DNA from: Amycolatopsis methanolica 239
GTDB taxonomy: Bacteria > Actinomycetota > Actinomycetes > Mycobacteriales > Pseudonocardiaceae
Length of the DNA: 64,000 bases
Reading direction: 5' to 3'
NCBI RefSeq assembly: GCF_000739085.1
Contig: NZ_CP009110.1
Coordinates: 1,364,001-1,428,000, forward strand
The notes beneath the pieces were generated by a model, which made no database searches, was not told where the DNA came from, and saw nothing but the letters and a program-made list of their open reading frames with translations. Positions 1-8,010 of the stretch are shown in pieces. Every line of letters starts with the position of its first letter. The stretch's first letter is position 1. Position numbers and translations under genes: made by a program.

Positions 1-1271
1 CGAGACCTGCGAGGCGTACGGCGCGATCCGCTCGTCGTAGGCGGCGGTGAACACGATCCCGGTCGCCTTGCACTCCAGCTCGATCGTGCCGTCCAGGTAG
101 AGGCACCAGTAGAACCGTAGTCGTAGTTGCCGACGGTGACGAAGAACGACACGACCAGCCGCCGCTGCCGCCGGGTCTGCCTGCTGCCGTTGGACGGGTC
201 GGTGTGCTTCCACAGCACCCCGGCGTCCTCTTCGTGGATGCAGATCGCGTTGGCCAGCGTCACCGGTTTGCCCTCGTCGTCGGCGACGATCGCGTCCACG
301 TAGGTGATCTCGCCGAGGCAGTCGCAGCCCAGCTCGAGCGAGTTGGACAGCTTGCCGAGCTGGTACTCGCCGGTGCCGAAGTAGTTCTGCCAGAACCGGA
401 TGGGCCCGGGGTCGGCGTAGGGCACGACCATCTCGGCCACCGACGCGCGGTGCACGACCGGCCGCAGCCGCCCGCCGTCGCTGAACCCGAGCTGGTGCAG
501 CACCAGGCCCTCGCGCATGTCGAACCCGACCCGGACCTGCCAGTTCTCCCAGGTCAGCAGCCCGTCCTCCAGCGTGAAGCGGGGGCCGTCCGGCTGGGTG
601 ATCTCGATCGGCCGCTGGGTGGTGCGCGCCGGGCCGGACACCGCCGGGTCGTCGTAGTCGCCGGATTCGGCCGGGATCGGCACCGCGCCGGTGTCCACGA
701 TCTCGACGACCTCGCGGGCGATCAGGTCGACGAACGCGACCAGCCCGTCCACCGGGTGCGCCCAGACCATTGTGGACGGTTCGGGCCGCCTGTGCGCGAG
801 CACCCGCACCAGCCGCCTGCCCTCGTCACCGGTGAACCGGCCCGCGGACAGCGCCGCGAGGTACACCTGGGCGGGGTCGTCGATGCCCCGCTCGCGCAGC
901 GCCGCGCACCACTCCTCGTCGGCGGCCATGATCTCGCGGACCAGCTCGTGCTCGCCGGTGAGCACCGGGACCTGGCCGTGCTCGCCGGTGACCGGCGTGC
1001 GGGAGCCGACCGCGTCGGCGGTGAGGTCGACCAGCACCTCTTCGGCGTCGCCGGAGGCGGTGTCGAGCAGGAGCGCCCGCGCGCGGCGGGGCACCGGCGC
1101 GCCGTCGAGCTCGTAACGCGCGACGTCGGATTTCGCCGGTTCCACCAAGCCCACATAGGAAAACCGCGTCGAATTCCGCGGAGCGCCGGATGTTTCCAGA
1201 ATGTTTCGCACGCCGGTGATCTCGTTCGCGGTGAGGGGCGCGAGCGGGTGCGGGGCGCGACGGTCCGTCAC
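1..1271 (-). pseudogene. Primary (copper-containing) amine oxidase, N-terminal 5' part, frameshifted
   Basis: The minus-strand reading frame from GTG at 1271 gives about 386 residues of a copper/topaquinone amine oxidase, which oxidises primary amines to aldehydes with release of ammonia and hydrogen peroxide. The catalytic-base region (VVPYADPGP) and the cofactor motif NYDY (residues 382-385, tyrosine 383 being the topaquinone precursor) are present. Directly after NYDYG one base is missing between positions 115 and 114: the expected continuation FYWCLYLDGTIELECK is read in another frame. The gene then runs off the window. Either a real inactivating frameshift or a single-base sequence error would explain it. 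The copper-ligand histidines lie outside the window. Family identity is secure; functional state is not. Confidence 0.85.
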
Positions 1272-1342
1272 GTGAGTCTCTTGAGGTCACCGGTGCCGGA
1301 ACGTTCCGGCAGCGGGATCGGAGGCTAGTTCGCTTCGGGCAA

Positions 1343-1744
1343 TTGGTCAATGACGGAAAAAGAGCGGTCGGCGTGATCGTGGACCGGGACGGCAAGGTGG
1401 TGCGCGGCAACTACCACGCCGGCACCGGCGAGCGGCACCTGCCGTTCGTGGACTACGAATCGGCCTGCGCCGGCACGGAAACGGCCCGCACGGCCTCGGG
1501 GAACACGACGTTGACGGTCGTCATCACCAACGCGAAGCTGAACGACGTGGCCCTCAAGCAGTTCGCGACGCAGGTGCACAGCTCGATGCACCGCACGATC
1601 CACCCGTTCCACACCGAGCTGGACGGCGACACGCTGTACGCGCTGACCACCGACGCGGTCGACCTGGAGGGCATCAACCCGACCGGGCTGGGCGCGCGGG
1701 CCTCCGAGGTGGCGTGGGACGCGGTGCTGGCGAGGACCCGATGA
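1343..1744 (+). pseudogene. C-terminal remnant of a P1 (DmpA/S58) family peptidase
   Basis: The reading frame matches the last ~130 residues of P1-family peptidases (DmpA-type aminopeptidases, Ntn-hydrolase fold). The C-terminal landmarks are NTTLTVVITNAKLN, then QVHSSMHRTIHPFHTELDGD and ALTTDAVDL near the end. The family is normally over 300 residues, so the N-terminal two thirds are missing; upstream lies the start of the divergent amine oxidase. The nominal TTG start has no ribosome binding site. The stop overlaps the ATG of the next gene (ATGA), which suggests an ancestral operon of two Ntn-type hydrolases. Called a deletion remnant; activity is not expected. Confidence 0.75.
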
Positions 1745-2794
1745 AGGTCGTGGTGGCCGACGACCCGCGGACGCTCGGCGCGGACTGCGCGGGCGAGATC
1801 CGGGCGGCCTTCGACGGTTACGCGCGGCTGTTCGCCGCCCACGGCATCGGGTTCGAGCAGGTGCGGGCGTGGGGCGCGGCGGCGCTGGAGGAAACCAGCG
1901 AATGAGCGCCGTCGCTGGGCGAGGAGCTGCTCGGGGTGGCCGAGGGCAGCGGGCTCGCGGGGTGGCAGCTGGGCGCGCTGAACGGGCGCACCGAAATCCT
2001 GGCCGCGACGGCCGTGACGGGCGAGGGGGGAGTGCTCCACGTCGGTGGTGCTCGCGGACGGCTCGCCGCGCACCGTGCAGACCTGGGACTGGTACGACAC
2101 CCTGCGCGATTGGATGACCGTCGTGTCCTGGCCTGGCGTGTGCACGTTCACCGAGGCCGGCGTGGCCGGCAAGATCGGCGTGAACTCAGCCGGGCTCGGC
2201 GTGCACTTCAACGTGCTGCGGCACGCCTCGGACCACGCGGACATCGGCGTGCCGGTGCACGTGGTGGCGCGGCGGATCCTGGACGAGGCGTCGACCGTCG
2301 AGGAGGCCACGGAGCTGGCCCGCTCGGCGCGGTTGTCGGCGTCGTCGGTGATCACCGTCGTGACCGCCGACCGGGCGCGGTGCCTGGAACTGAGCCCGGC
2401 CGGGGTCAGCGTGGTCGACCCGGTGGACGGGGTTCTGTGGCACGCCAACCACTTTCTCGACGCGGCGCTCGCGCCGGGGGAACGGACCACGGTCGACGTG
2501 TCGACGACGCTCGCCCGCGGCTCGTGGCTGCGGGCGCACGCCGCGGAACTCGGCGCGGCGGACCTGACCGCGCGGGCTCGCTCGCTGTGCGCGCACACCG
2601 AGGACGGCGCGGCGGTCTGCGCGCACCCGGACATGTCGCTGCCCGCGCACGAGCGGTGGGAGAGCCTGGCGACGATCTCGTTGGACGTGGTGGCGGGGCG
2701 GATGCACGTGCACACTGGCGGCCCCTGTTCGGTGGCGCCGGAGAGCTGGGCGGAGTTCGGGGTCAGGCGCGCCGTGTCGACGACCGCTCGATGA
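1741..2794 (+). pseudogene. C45-family acyltransferase/peptidase with in-frame stop and frameshift
   Basis: Three pieces of one C45 family (acyl-CoA:6-aminopenicillanate acyltransferase-like, Ntn fold) protein can be joined. Residues 1-54 (from ATG 1741) end at a TGA at 1903-1905 where TGG (Trp, before APSLGEELL) is expected. The same frame then continues to about 2030, where a run of six G replaces an expected five. After this +1 slip the frame reads GECSTSVVLADG and runs intact to 2794. The Cys codon at 2033-2035 is the predicted autocatalytic nucleophile, so the slip lies immediately 5' to the active site. Members cleave or transfer amide-linked acyl groups; the substrate here is unknown. 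The 3' end overlaps the convergent LacI gene by 32 bp. Confidence 0.75.
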
Positions 2795-3761
2795 GGCCGA
2801 TCGCCTGGGTGCGCACGGTCCCGGGCGGCGCCTCGCCGGACAGGATGTCGAACAGCAGCCGCGCGCAGGAGTCGCCCGCGTCGCGCGGCCGCAGGTCGAT
2901 CGCGGTGATCGGCGGGTCGTTGTGCGCCAGGGCGGTGCTGTCCACACAGGACGCGAGCAGCAGGTCCCTGCCGATCGTCCGGCCCGCGGCGCGGATCACC
3001 GGCAGCGCGGCGGCCGCGGCGCCGTCCGGCGCGCACACCAGCGCGTCGACCTCCGGATCGGCGTTGAGCAGCGCGCGGACGTTGTCCTGCATGACCGTGC
3101 TCGGCGACCCGAACGCCATCTCCCGCAGCCGCGGACGACGCCGGTGCCGCTCGGACCAGTCGAGGTAGGTGCGGTGCAGGGTGCGGCCCCAGTCGGTGAC
3201 CGTGCTGGACGCGAGCAGCGCGATGTGCTCCGCGCCCGCCGCGGCGAGGTGGCCGAGGAGCTGTTCGAGCATCGCGGCGTGGTCGGACAGCACCACGCCC
3301 GCCGGTTCGGCGCCGCCGGTGAACCGCTCGCAGGTGACCACCGGCACGGCGGAGTCGAACAGGCCGCGGACCATCGGATCGGTTTCCAGCGGATCGCCGA
3401 GGATGATCCCGTCGACGCGGTGGAACGAGCCGCGGGCGGGCAGGTTGTGTGAGGTCAGCAGGGTGACGTCGTGGTTCTGCCGCGCGGCCTCGTCGACCAC
3501 GCCGAACACGAACGACAGGTAGTACTCGGAGCGGGTGAGGATCTCCGGCAGGTGCAGCCCGATCACGCCCATGCTGGCGCGCCGCAGCGAGCGCGCCGCC
3601 GGGTTCGGGGTGTAGCCGAGCCGCCGAGCCACGGCGACCACGTGCTGCTTCGTCCGCTCCGACACCCGGCCGGAATCACGCAACGCGTCCGATGCGGTCG
3701 TCTTGGACACCCCGGCGGCCTTCGCCACGGCGATCAGCGTGACGGGCTCATCCTTGGTCAC
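2763..3761 (-). CDS. LacI family transcriptional regulator
   Basis: A 332-residue protein with an N-terminal LacI helix-turn-helix (LIAVAKAAGVSKTTASDALR, about residues 9-28) and hinge region (LGYTPNPAARSLRR), followed by a periplasmic-binding-protein-like effector domain to the C terminus. Length is normal for the family. GTG start at 3761. It converges on the degraded C45 gene and overlaps it by 32 bp. Its natural target was probably the neighbouring hydrolase/amine oxidase genes, judged only from proximity. The effector is unknown. The gene itself is intact, unlike its neighbours. Confidence 0.9.
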   Translation of the reverse strand: MTKDEPVTLIAVAKAAGVSKTTASDALRDSGRVSERTKQHVVAVARRLGYTPNPAARSLRRASMGVIGLHLPEILTRSEYYLSFVFGVVDEAARQNHDVTLLTSHNLPARGSFHRVDGIILGDPLETDPMVRGLFDSAVPVVTCERFTGGAEPAGVVLSDHAAMLEQLLGHLAAAGAEHIALLASSTVTDWGRTLHRTYLDWSERHRRRPRLREMAFGSPSTVMQDNVRALLNADPEVDALVCAPDGAAAAALPVIRAAGRTIGRDLLLASCVDSTALAHNDPPITAIDLRPRDAGDSCARLLFDILSGEAPPGTVRTQAIGLIERSSTRRA

Positions 3762-3785
3762 CCGACGACGATATCCGTGCGGTGA

Positions 3786-4328
3786 TCAGCGGTGCGGCAG
3801 GTAAAGGCCGGTGTTCAGCTCGACCTCGCTCTGCTCGCGGTCGGACAGCGACGCGTCGCGGTCGCCCTGGGACGCCGAGCGGTCCTCGTGTGAGGCTCCC
3901 CGGTCCCGCGCCGCCTGCTGCCGGGCGGTTCTCGCCGAGCCCTGGTCGCTCGCCGCCTTGTTGAGGTAGGTCCGGACGTCGAACCGGCCCTCGGCCGCGG
4001 CGGCGCGGTCCCCTGCCGCCGCCAGCCGGTCCGCCTCGGCGTCCGCCATGAACGCGGCAACCGCGTCCGGATCGTCCGTCGCCAGTTCCTTTTCCCGGCG
4101 GGTCGCTTCGGCTTCGCGTTGCAGCGCGGCCCGCTCCCGGGCCTCGGCGTGCGCCAGCGACGTGAAGAGCGCGTGCCGCTCCCGCCGTTGCTGCGCCGCG
4201 TCGATCTCCGCGAGGGTGTCCCGGTCGACGGCTGCCCTGTCCCGGCGGTCGGCTGCCCGGTCGCGTGCGTCGGCCAGGTCGTCGCGTTCGTTGGCCGCGC
4301 GGTTCCGGTCGTCCGCTGCCTCGGTCAT
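3786..4328 (-). CDS. Charged heptad-repeat (RDRAADR-type) protein of unknown function
   Basis: I chose ATG 4328, which follows GATGAGGAG directly; the frame is open further upstream but that part overlaps the next gene and is not protein-like. The 180-residue product begins with repeats of a seven-residue theme (DRNRAAN, RDDLADA, RDRAADR, RDRAAVD), continues as a predicted coiled coil rich in Arg, Asp, Glu and Ala, and ends with a second repetitive stretch (DRGASHED, RSASQGD, RDASLSD). Such RDxAADxRD repeats occur as helical segments in some actinobacterial signalling proteins, but no catalytic domain is visible here. It lies 17 bp downstream of another small charged protein and is probably co-transcribed. 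Function unknown. Confidence 0.65.
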   Translation of the reverse strand: MTEAADDRNRAANERDDLADARDRAADRRDRAAVDRDTLAEIDAAQQRRERHALFTSLAHAEARERAALQREAEATRREKELATDDPDAVAAFMADAEADRLAAAGDRAAAAEGRFDVRTYLNKAASDQGSARTARQQAARDRGASHEDRSASQGDRDASLSDREQSEVELNTGLYLPHR

Positions 4329-4345
4329 CTCCTCATCATTCCACG

Positions 4346-4570
4346 TCAGTGAGCCGGTCGCTGCTGCCTCCGCAGGGCCCGTGACTCGTTCGTGAGCCGT
4401 TTCGCCTCTTCGCGGCGCCGCGCCGCCTTGGCTCGCTCGCCTGCTGCTCGTTCGCAGGCCGTCTTGGCGTGCAGCCGGACCGCGGCGGCTGTGACGGCGA
4501 TTTCGGTGCTGATGCCGCATACCAGCGCGGCGACGGTCCCAGCGTTGTGGTGCGGCCCTGCAGTGGCCAT
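4346..4570 (-). CDS. Small protein with hydrophobic N-terminal segment and basic tail
   Basis: A 74-residue reading frame from ATG 4570. Residues about 10-33 form an alanine/valine-rich hydrophobic stretch, possibly a membrane helix, followed by a highly charged helix (Lys/Arg/Glu/Ala) to the C terminus. No strong Shine-Dalgarno is visible and upstream in-frame starts exist, so the start is uncertain. It precedes the heptad-repeat gene by 17 bp in the same direction, which suggests a two-gene operon. No family recognised; the composition could also reflect a spurious open frame in GC-rich DNA. Confidence 0.4.
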   Translation of the reverse strand: MATAGPHHNAGTVAALVCGISTEIAVTAAAVRLHAKTACERAAGERAKAARRREEAKRLTNESRALRRQQRPAH

Positions 4571-4650
4571 GTACGGGTATGCCCAGGTACGCACCGGCGA
4601 AACTCGCCGGCGGTGGAGTACCCCGTCGGGGGCGTGCCGTTGCGCCGGAC

Positions 4651-5503
4651 ATGAAGGCAATCGCGCTGACGGAGTACGGATCGGCGGACGACCTCCGGCT
4701 GGCCGATCTCCCGGATCCCAAGGTCGGTCCGGCGGAGGTCCTGGTCAGGGGCAAGGCCGCCGGGGTGAACCCGGTCGACTGGAAGCTCGCCGCGGGCGGG
4801 CTGGACGCCTTGATGGAGGTCCGGTTCCCGCTCGTGCGTTCGCGGTCGGCGACGAGGTTTTCGGCTACGTCCGCGAGGACTGGGTGCAGCAGGGCGCGTA
4901 CGCCGAGCTGGTGACGGCGAACGTGCGGATGCTCGCGAAGAAGCCGCGTTCGCTGGATTTCACGCAGGCCGCGGGTGTGCCGCTGGCCGGGCAGACCGCG
5001 ACCGCTCGTTGAAGCGCGTCGGGTTGCGGGCCGGTGAGACGGTGCTGATCCACGCCGCGGCCGGTGGTGTCGGCTCGTTCGGCACGCAGATCGCGGTCGC
5101 GCTGGGCGCGCGGGTGATCGGCACGGCGAGCGAACGCAACCACGACTACCTGCGTGCGCAGGGCACGGAGCCGGTCACCTACGGGGAGGGCCTGGCGGAC
5201 CGGCTCCGTGAGCTCGGCCCGATCGACGCCGCGGTGGACTTCGTCGGTGGTGACGCTGTGGAGGCGTCCCGCGAGTTCGTGAGCCCGGACCGGATCGCGT
5301 CGATCGCGAACCCGGCGGTCGGCGCGCACGGCTACGTGTGGGTCCGCCCGGACGGCGCCGAGCTGGCCGAGCTGGCGCGCCTGGTGGACGAGGGCAAGCT
5401 GACGGTGCACGTCGACCGGACGTTCCCGCTCGCCGAGGCCGCCGACGCGTGGCGCTTGAGTCAGCAGGGTCGCACGCGCGGGAAGATCGTGCTGACCGTC
5501 TAG
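4651..5503 (+). pseudogene. NADP-dependent quinone oxidoreductase-like (MDR) gene with two frame lesions
   Basis: The pieces form a zinc-independent medium-chain dehydrogenase/reductase: MKAIALTEYGSADDLRL at the N terminus, AFAVGDEVFGYV in the middle, the nucleotide-binding HAAAGGVGSFGTQIAVALGA, and C-terminal TRGKIVLTV. After FPLV (about 4838) a stretch of roughly 15-20 residues around the expected GWDVAGVV segment is missing and the frame changes. A second single-base deletion near 5003 (ACCGCTCG where ACCCGCTCG is expected) moves the rest to the third frame. The first lesion is a real deletion; the second could be an error. The stop overlaps the stop of the convergent VOC gene by a few bases. 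Confidence 0.8.
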
Positions 5504-5901
5504 CCGACGAAGATGCAGAACGGGCGCCCGGCCGGGTCGGCGTAGACGTACAACGGTTCGTCGGGGTCGTCGCTGCGGTCGCGGAGCAGCCGGGCGCCGA
5601 GGCGCAGGGCCCGCTCGTGCTGGGCCTGCAGGTCGGTTTTGGTGGGCACGGTGAGGTCGAGGTGCAGCTGCTGCGGCACCGGGCCGTCCGGCCACGTCGC
5701 CGCGGGCAGGGTGGCGACCTGTTGGAAGGCCAGCTGGGGGCGGCCGTCCGGGGTGCGCAGCACGAGCCAGTCGGCGTCGCCGTCCTCGTCGCCCGGCCGG
5801 TACACCAGCCCGAGCAGCTCGCGGTAGAACTCCGCGAGCTGCCGGGCGTCGGTGCAGTCGAGGACGACCTGGCGGAACGTCGGCAGGGTCAGGTCGAGCA
5901 T
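5500..5901 (-). CDS. VOC family (glyoxalase/bleomycin-resistance fold) protein
   Basis: A 133-residue protein from ATG 5901 (MLDLTLPTFRQVVLDCTD); the longer open frame upstream lacks protein-like character. It shows the two beta-alpha-beta-beta-beta modules of the vicinal-oxygen-chelate fold: an N-terminal half with LAEFYRELLGL and a C-terminal half with HLDLTVPTKTDLQAQHERALRLGA and ending in YVYADPAGRPFCIFVG, which is typical of small actinobacterial members annotated as glyoxalase-like. Substrate unknown. It converges with the damaged oxidoreductase; the two TAG stops overlap by three bases. Confidence 0.85.
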   Translation of the reverse strand: MLDLTLPTFRQVVLDCTDARQLAEFYRELLGLVYRPGDEDGDADWLVLRTPDGRPQLAFQQVATLPAATWPDGPVPQQLHLDLTVPTKTDLQAQHERALRLGARLLRDRSDDPDEPLYVYADPAGRPFCIFVG

Positions 5902-6023
5902 CCTGCCGCAGCCTCCCGGCCGCGGCAGCGCAACGGTCTGGGGGTGCCCGCCGGGTGGTGCGAATGAATCGACCCCTACCGCGTTCTCGCTGGTAGGGGC
6001 CGGTTTTTGCATGTGGTGCTGGG

Positions 6024-6096
6024 TGCCCTCGGCAGGATTCGAACCTGCGACACCTGCCTCCGGAGGGCAGTGCTCTATCCCCTGAGCTACGAGGGC
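6024..6096 (-). tRNA. tRNA-Arg(CCG)
   Basis: The minus strand folds as a 73-nt tRNA. The acceptor arm GCCCTCG pairs with CGAGGGC, the D-arm contains GCTCAGGGGATAGAGC, the anticodon arm CTGCC/GGCAG presents loop CTCCGGA with anticodon CCG, and the T-arm is GCAGG-TTCGAAT-CCTGC. The discriminator base is A and CCA is not encoded. It decodes CGG, a common arginine codon in GC-rich genomes. The arginyl-tRNA synthetase gene lies 2.8 kb downstream. Confidence 0.97.
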
Positions 6097-6204
6097 CCAT
6101 CGCTGGGCGACGTGACAAAGCCTAGCGCACCCGTGTTTCCGCCCTGTGGGCGGCTACCCCTTCGGAGGGGGCGCCACGGCCGCCGCTCGGTTAGGCTGCG
6201 CGAA

Positions 6205-6223
6205 GAAGGCAAGCCTTACCTGC
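6205..6223. promoter_or_regulatory. DtxR/IdeR-like metal-regulator box upstream of the CDF gene
   Basis: The 19 bases GAAGGCAAGCCTTACCTGC agree at 14 of 19 positions with the IdeR consensus TWAGGTTAGSCTWACCTWA, including both AGG/CCT half-site cores and the AGSCT centre. The site lies just upstream of the -35 element rather than over the promoter. For IdeR-type regulators that position is associated with activation (known for bacterioferritin genes) more than repression. Iron or manganese control of the exporter is an inference. Confidence 0.5.
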
Positions 6224-6225
6224 CC

Positions 6226-6254
6226 TTGAATACATGCGCATATCACTATATATT
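6226..6254 (+). promoter_or_regulatory. Sigma-70-type promoter of the CDF gene
   Basis: TTGAAT (6226-6231) and TATATT (6249-6254) are separated by exactly 17 bp, close to the housekeeping consensus and unusual in this GC-rich context. The spacer contains the palindrome ATGCGCAT and the whole element is bracketed by GAATA...TATTC, so a second metal sensor (for example of the ArsR type) could bind over the promoter. A good Shine-Dalgarno (GAGGAGG) follows before the ATG at 6286. Confidence 0.65.
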
Positions 6255-6285
6255 CCCGGTGCGGGACAGAGGAGGACACCAGCGC

Positions 6286-7203
6286 ATGGGACACGGCCAC
6301 GGACACGGGCACCAGCCGCCCGGTAGCGCGTCCGCCCGATATCTGCCACGGCTCGCCGCGGCGCTCGGGATCGGCGTCGCCTTCCTGTTGCTCGAGGTCC
6401 TCGTCGGGGTGGTCACCGGGTCGCTCGCGTTGATCTCCGACGCCGGGCACATGCTCACCGACGTCCTCGGGCTGGCGATGGCCCTCACGGCGATCGTCCT
6501 GGCGCGCCGGTCCGGGCCGAGCTACCGGCGCACCTTCGGGCTCTACCGGGCCGAGGTGCTCGCCGCGCTGGCCAACGCCGTCCTGCTCTTCGGGGTGGCC
6601 GGCTACGTGATCTTCGAGGCCGTCGAGCGGCTCGCGAACCCGCCCGCGGTGCCCGGCCTGCCCGTGCTGCTCGTGGCGGTCGCCGGGCTCGCCGCGAACG
6701 TCGTCGCCTTCGCGCTGCTCCGCGACGGCTCCAAGGAGAGCCTCAACCTGCGCGGCGCGTACCTGGAGGTCCTCGCCGACCTGATCGGGTCGGTCGGCGT
6801 CCTCGTCAGCGGCGTGATCACCCTGACCACCGGCTGGCGCTACGCGGACGCCCTCATCGGTGTCGCGATCGGACTGTTCGTGCTGCCGCGCACCTTCACC
6901 CTCGCCCGGCGGGCGCTGCGCATCCTCTTCCAGCACGCTCCCGCCGAGGTGGACGTCGAACGCATCAGCGCGGAACTCGCCGAGCTCGCCGGGGTGTGCG
7001 ACGTGCACGACCTGCACGTGTGGACGCTCACCTCGGGCATGGAGGTCGCCTCCGCGCACCTCACCCTGGAACGCACCGCGCAGCCGGCCGAGGTGCTCGC
7101 CGCCGCGCAGACGCTCCTCAAGGACCAGTACTCGATCGAGCACGCCACGCTGCAGTGCGAACCACGCGAATCCGCGGCGCGCTGCCAGGAACTCAGCTGG
7201 TGA
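6286..7203 (+). CDS. Cation diffusion facilitator (CzcD/ZitB-type) metal exporter
   Basis: A 305-residue CDF transporter that exports divalent metals in exchange for protons across the cytoplasmic membrane. It begins MGHGHGHGHQ, a histidine-rich metal-binding N terminus, followed by six predicted membrane helices. Helix II carries the metal-site signature SDAGHMLTDVLG and helix V carries YLEVLADLIGSVGV. A cytoplasmic C-terminal domain ends near LQCEPRE. ATG 6286 is preceded by AGAGGAGG. Metal specificity cannot be fixed from sequence; SDxGH plus HxxxD-type sites fit Zn/Cd, while the upstream IdeR-like box would fit Fe or Mn. Confidence 0.93.
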   Translation: MGHGHGHGHQPPGSASARYLPRLAAALGIGVAFLLLEVLVGVVTGSLALISDAGHMLTDVLGLAMALTAIVLARRSGPSYRRTFGLYRAEVLAALANAVLLFGVAGYVIFEAVERLANPPAVPGLPVLLVAVAGLAANVVAFALLRDGSKESLNLRGAYLEVLADLIGSVGVLVSGVITLTTGWRYADALIGVAIGLFVLPRTFTLARRALRILFQHAPAEVDVERISAELAELAGVCDVHDLHVWTLTSGMEVASAHLTLERTAQPAEVLAAAQTLLKDQYSIEHATLQCEPRESAARCQELSW

Positions 7204-7269
7204 TCACGGACTGAGCGCCCAGGCGTGGCACCCGCGCCTCGCGCCTCGCGACCGCGAAACTCGCGCCCG

Positions 7270-7286
7270 GGAGCGTGGGACTCGCG
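7270..7286 (-). repeat. Dispersed intergenic repeat, copy A
   Basis: The 17-mer CGCGAGTCCCACGCTCC (minus strand) in the gap between the CDF and DUF305 genes is identical to 59786-59802 on the plus strand. Its 12-base core occurs a third time at 59828-59839. Related wording (GCGAGTTTCGCG, GCGAGGCGCGAGG) surrounds this copy. It lies in a convergent 94-bp intergenic region. It looks like a degenerate intergenic repeat family; role unknown. Confidence 0.6.
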
Positions 7287-7297
7287 TTTTGTGGGGG

Positions 7298-8005
7298 TCA
7301 GGGGAATGGCAGTGGTTGTGCGCCGCGCGCGGTGAGCATGTTCCGCATCACCGTCATCTCCGCGCCCTGCGACGTCAGGATGCTCTGCGTCAGCGCCTTG
7401 ACCGCGGACACGGAGGTGTGGTCGTGCGCGTACTGCGCCATCTCGGTGCCGCCCTGGTGGTGCCGCAGCATCAGCTGCAGGAAGTACACGTCCAGCTCGG
7501 CGCCGGACAGGGAGCGCAGCTTCGCCAGCTCCGCGTTGGTCGCCATACCGGGCATCGGCGCGCCCGCAGACGCCCCGGCTGACGACGTCGGCGCCATCGC
7601 CATGTGGTCGTGCCCGGCGTCGGCCGTCATCCAGGTCATGTACTCGCCCGTGGCCTGCTCCGGCTGGCCCCACAGCATGAGCCAGCCCTTCATCCGGCCG
7701 ACCTGCTCGCGCTGCGTGGACTCGATGTCGAACGCCAGCTGCTTCAGCTGCGGATCGCTCGTGTGGTCGCGCTCCCAGCCGGCCATGGTCACGGCCTGCA
7801 GGTGGTGCACCGACATGTCCTGCGCGAACCCGACCTCGACCGAACCCTCCGCGGGCGTGGCGGAGGTCTCCGGACCCCGCGCCAACGACGTCAGGAACAT
7901 CCCGAGCACCGCGCCGACCAGCAGCACCACGACCACCGTCGCGCCGATGACGACCGGCCGGGGGCCCGGCCGGTCCGCCACCGGAGCGTCTTCTTCGTCC
8001 GCCAT
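7298..8005 (-). CDS. DUF305 membrane-anchored protein
   Basis: A 235-residue protein from ATG 8005. An N-terminal membrane anchor (VVIGATVVVVLLVGAVLG, about residues 16-34) is followed by an extracytoplasmic DUF305 domain with paired histidines in DMSVHHLQAVTMA and MLRHHQGGTEMA. A Met/His-rich linker (AGHDHMAMAP) lies between the halves. DUF305 proteins are four-helix bundles; several are linked to copper binding (for example cyanobacterial CopM). It lies 5 bp downstream of the DUF3105 gene, so the two are translationally close. A copper-related role in the envelope is inferred. Confidence 0.85.
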   Translation of the reverse strand: MADEEDAPVADRPGPRPVVIGATVVVVLLVGAVLGMFLTSLARGPETSATPAEGSVEVGFAQDMSVHHLQAVTMAGWERDHTSDPQLKQLAFDIESTQREQVGRMKGWLMLWGQPEQATGEYMTWMTADAGHDHMAMAPTSSAGASAGAPMPGMATNAELAKLRSLSGAELDVYFLQLMLRHHQGGTEMAQYAHDHTSVSAVKALTQSILTSQGAEMTVMRNMLTARGAQPLPFP

Positions 8006-8010
8006 CAGGA

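Noticed and set aside
204..1328. 374-codon plus-strand open frame at the left end
   Set aside because: It is antisense to the amine oxidase, whose codons give a clear family match; the plus-strand translation is a His/Arg/Val-rich shadow.
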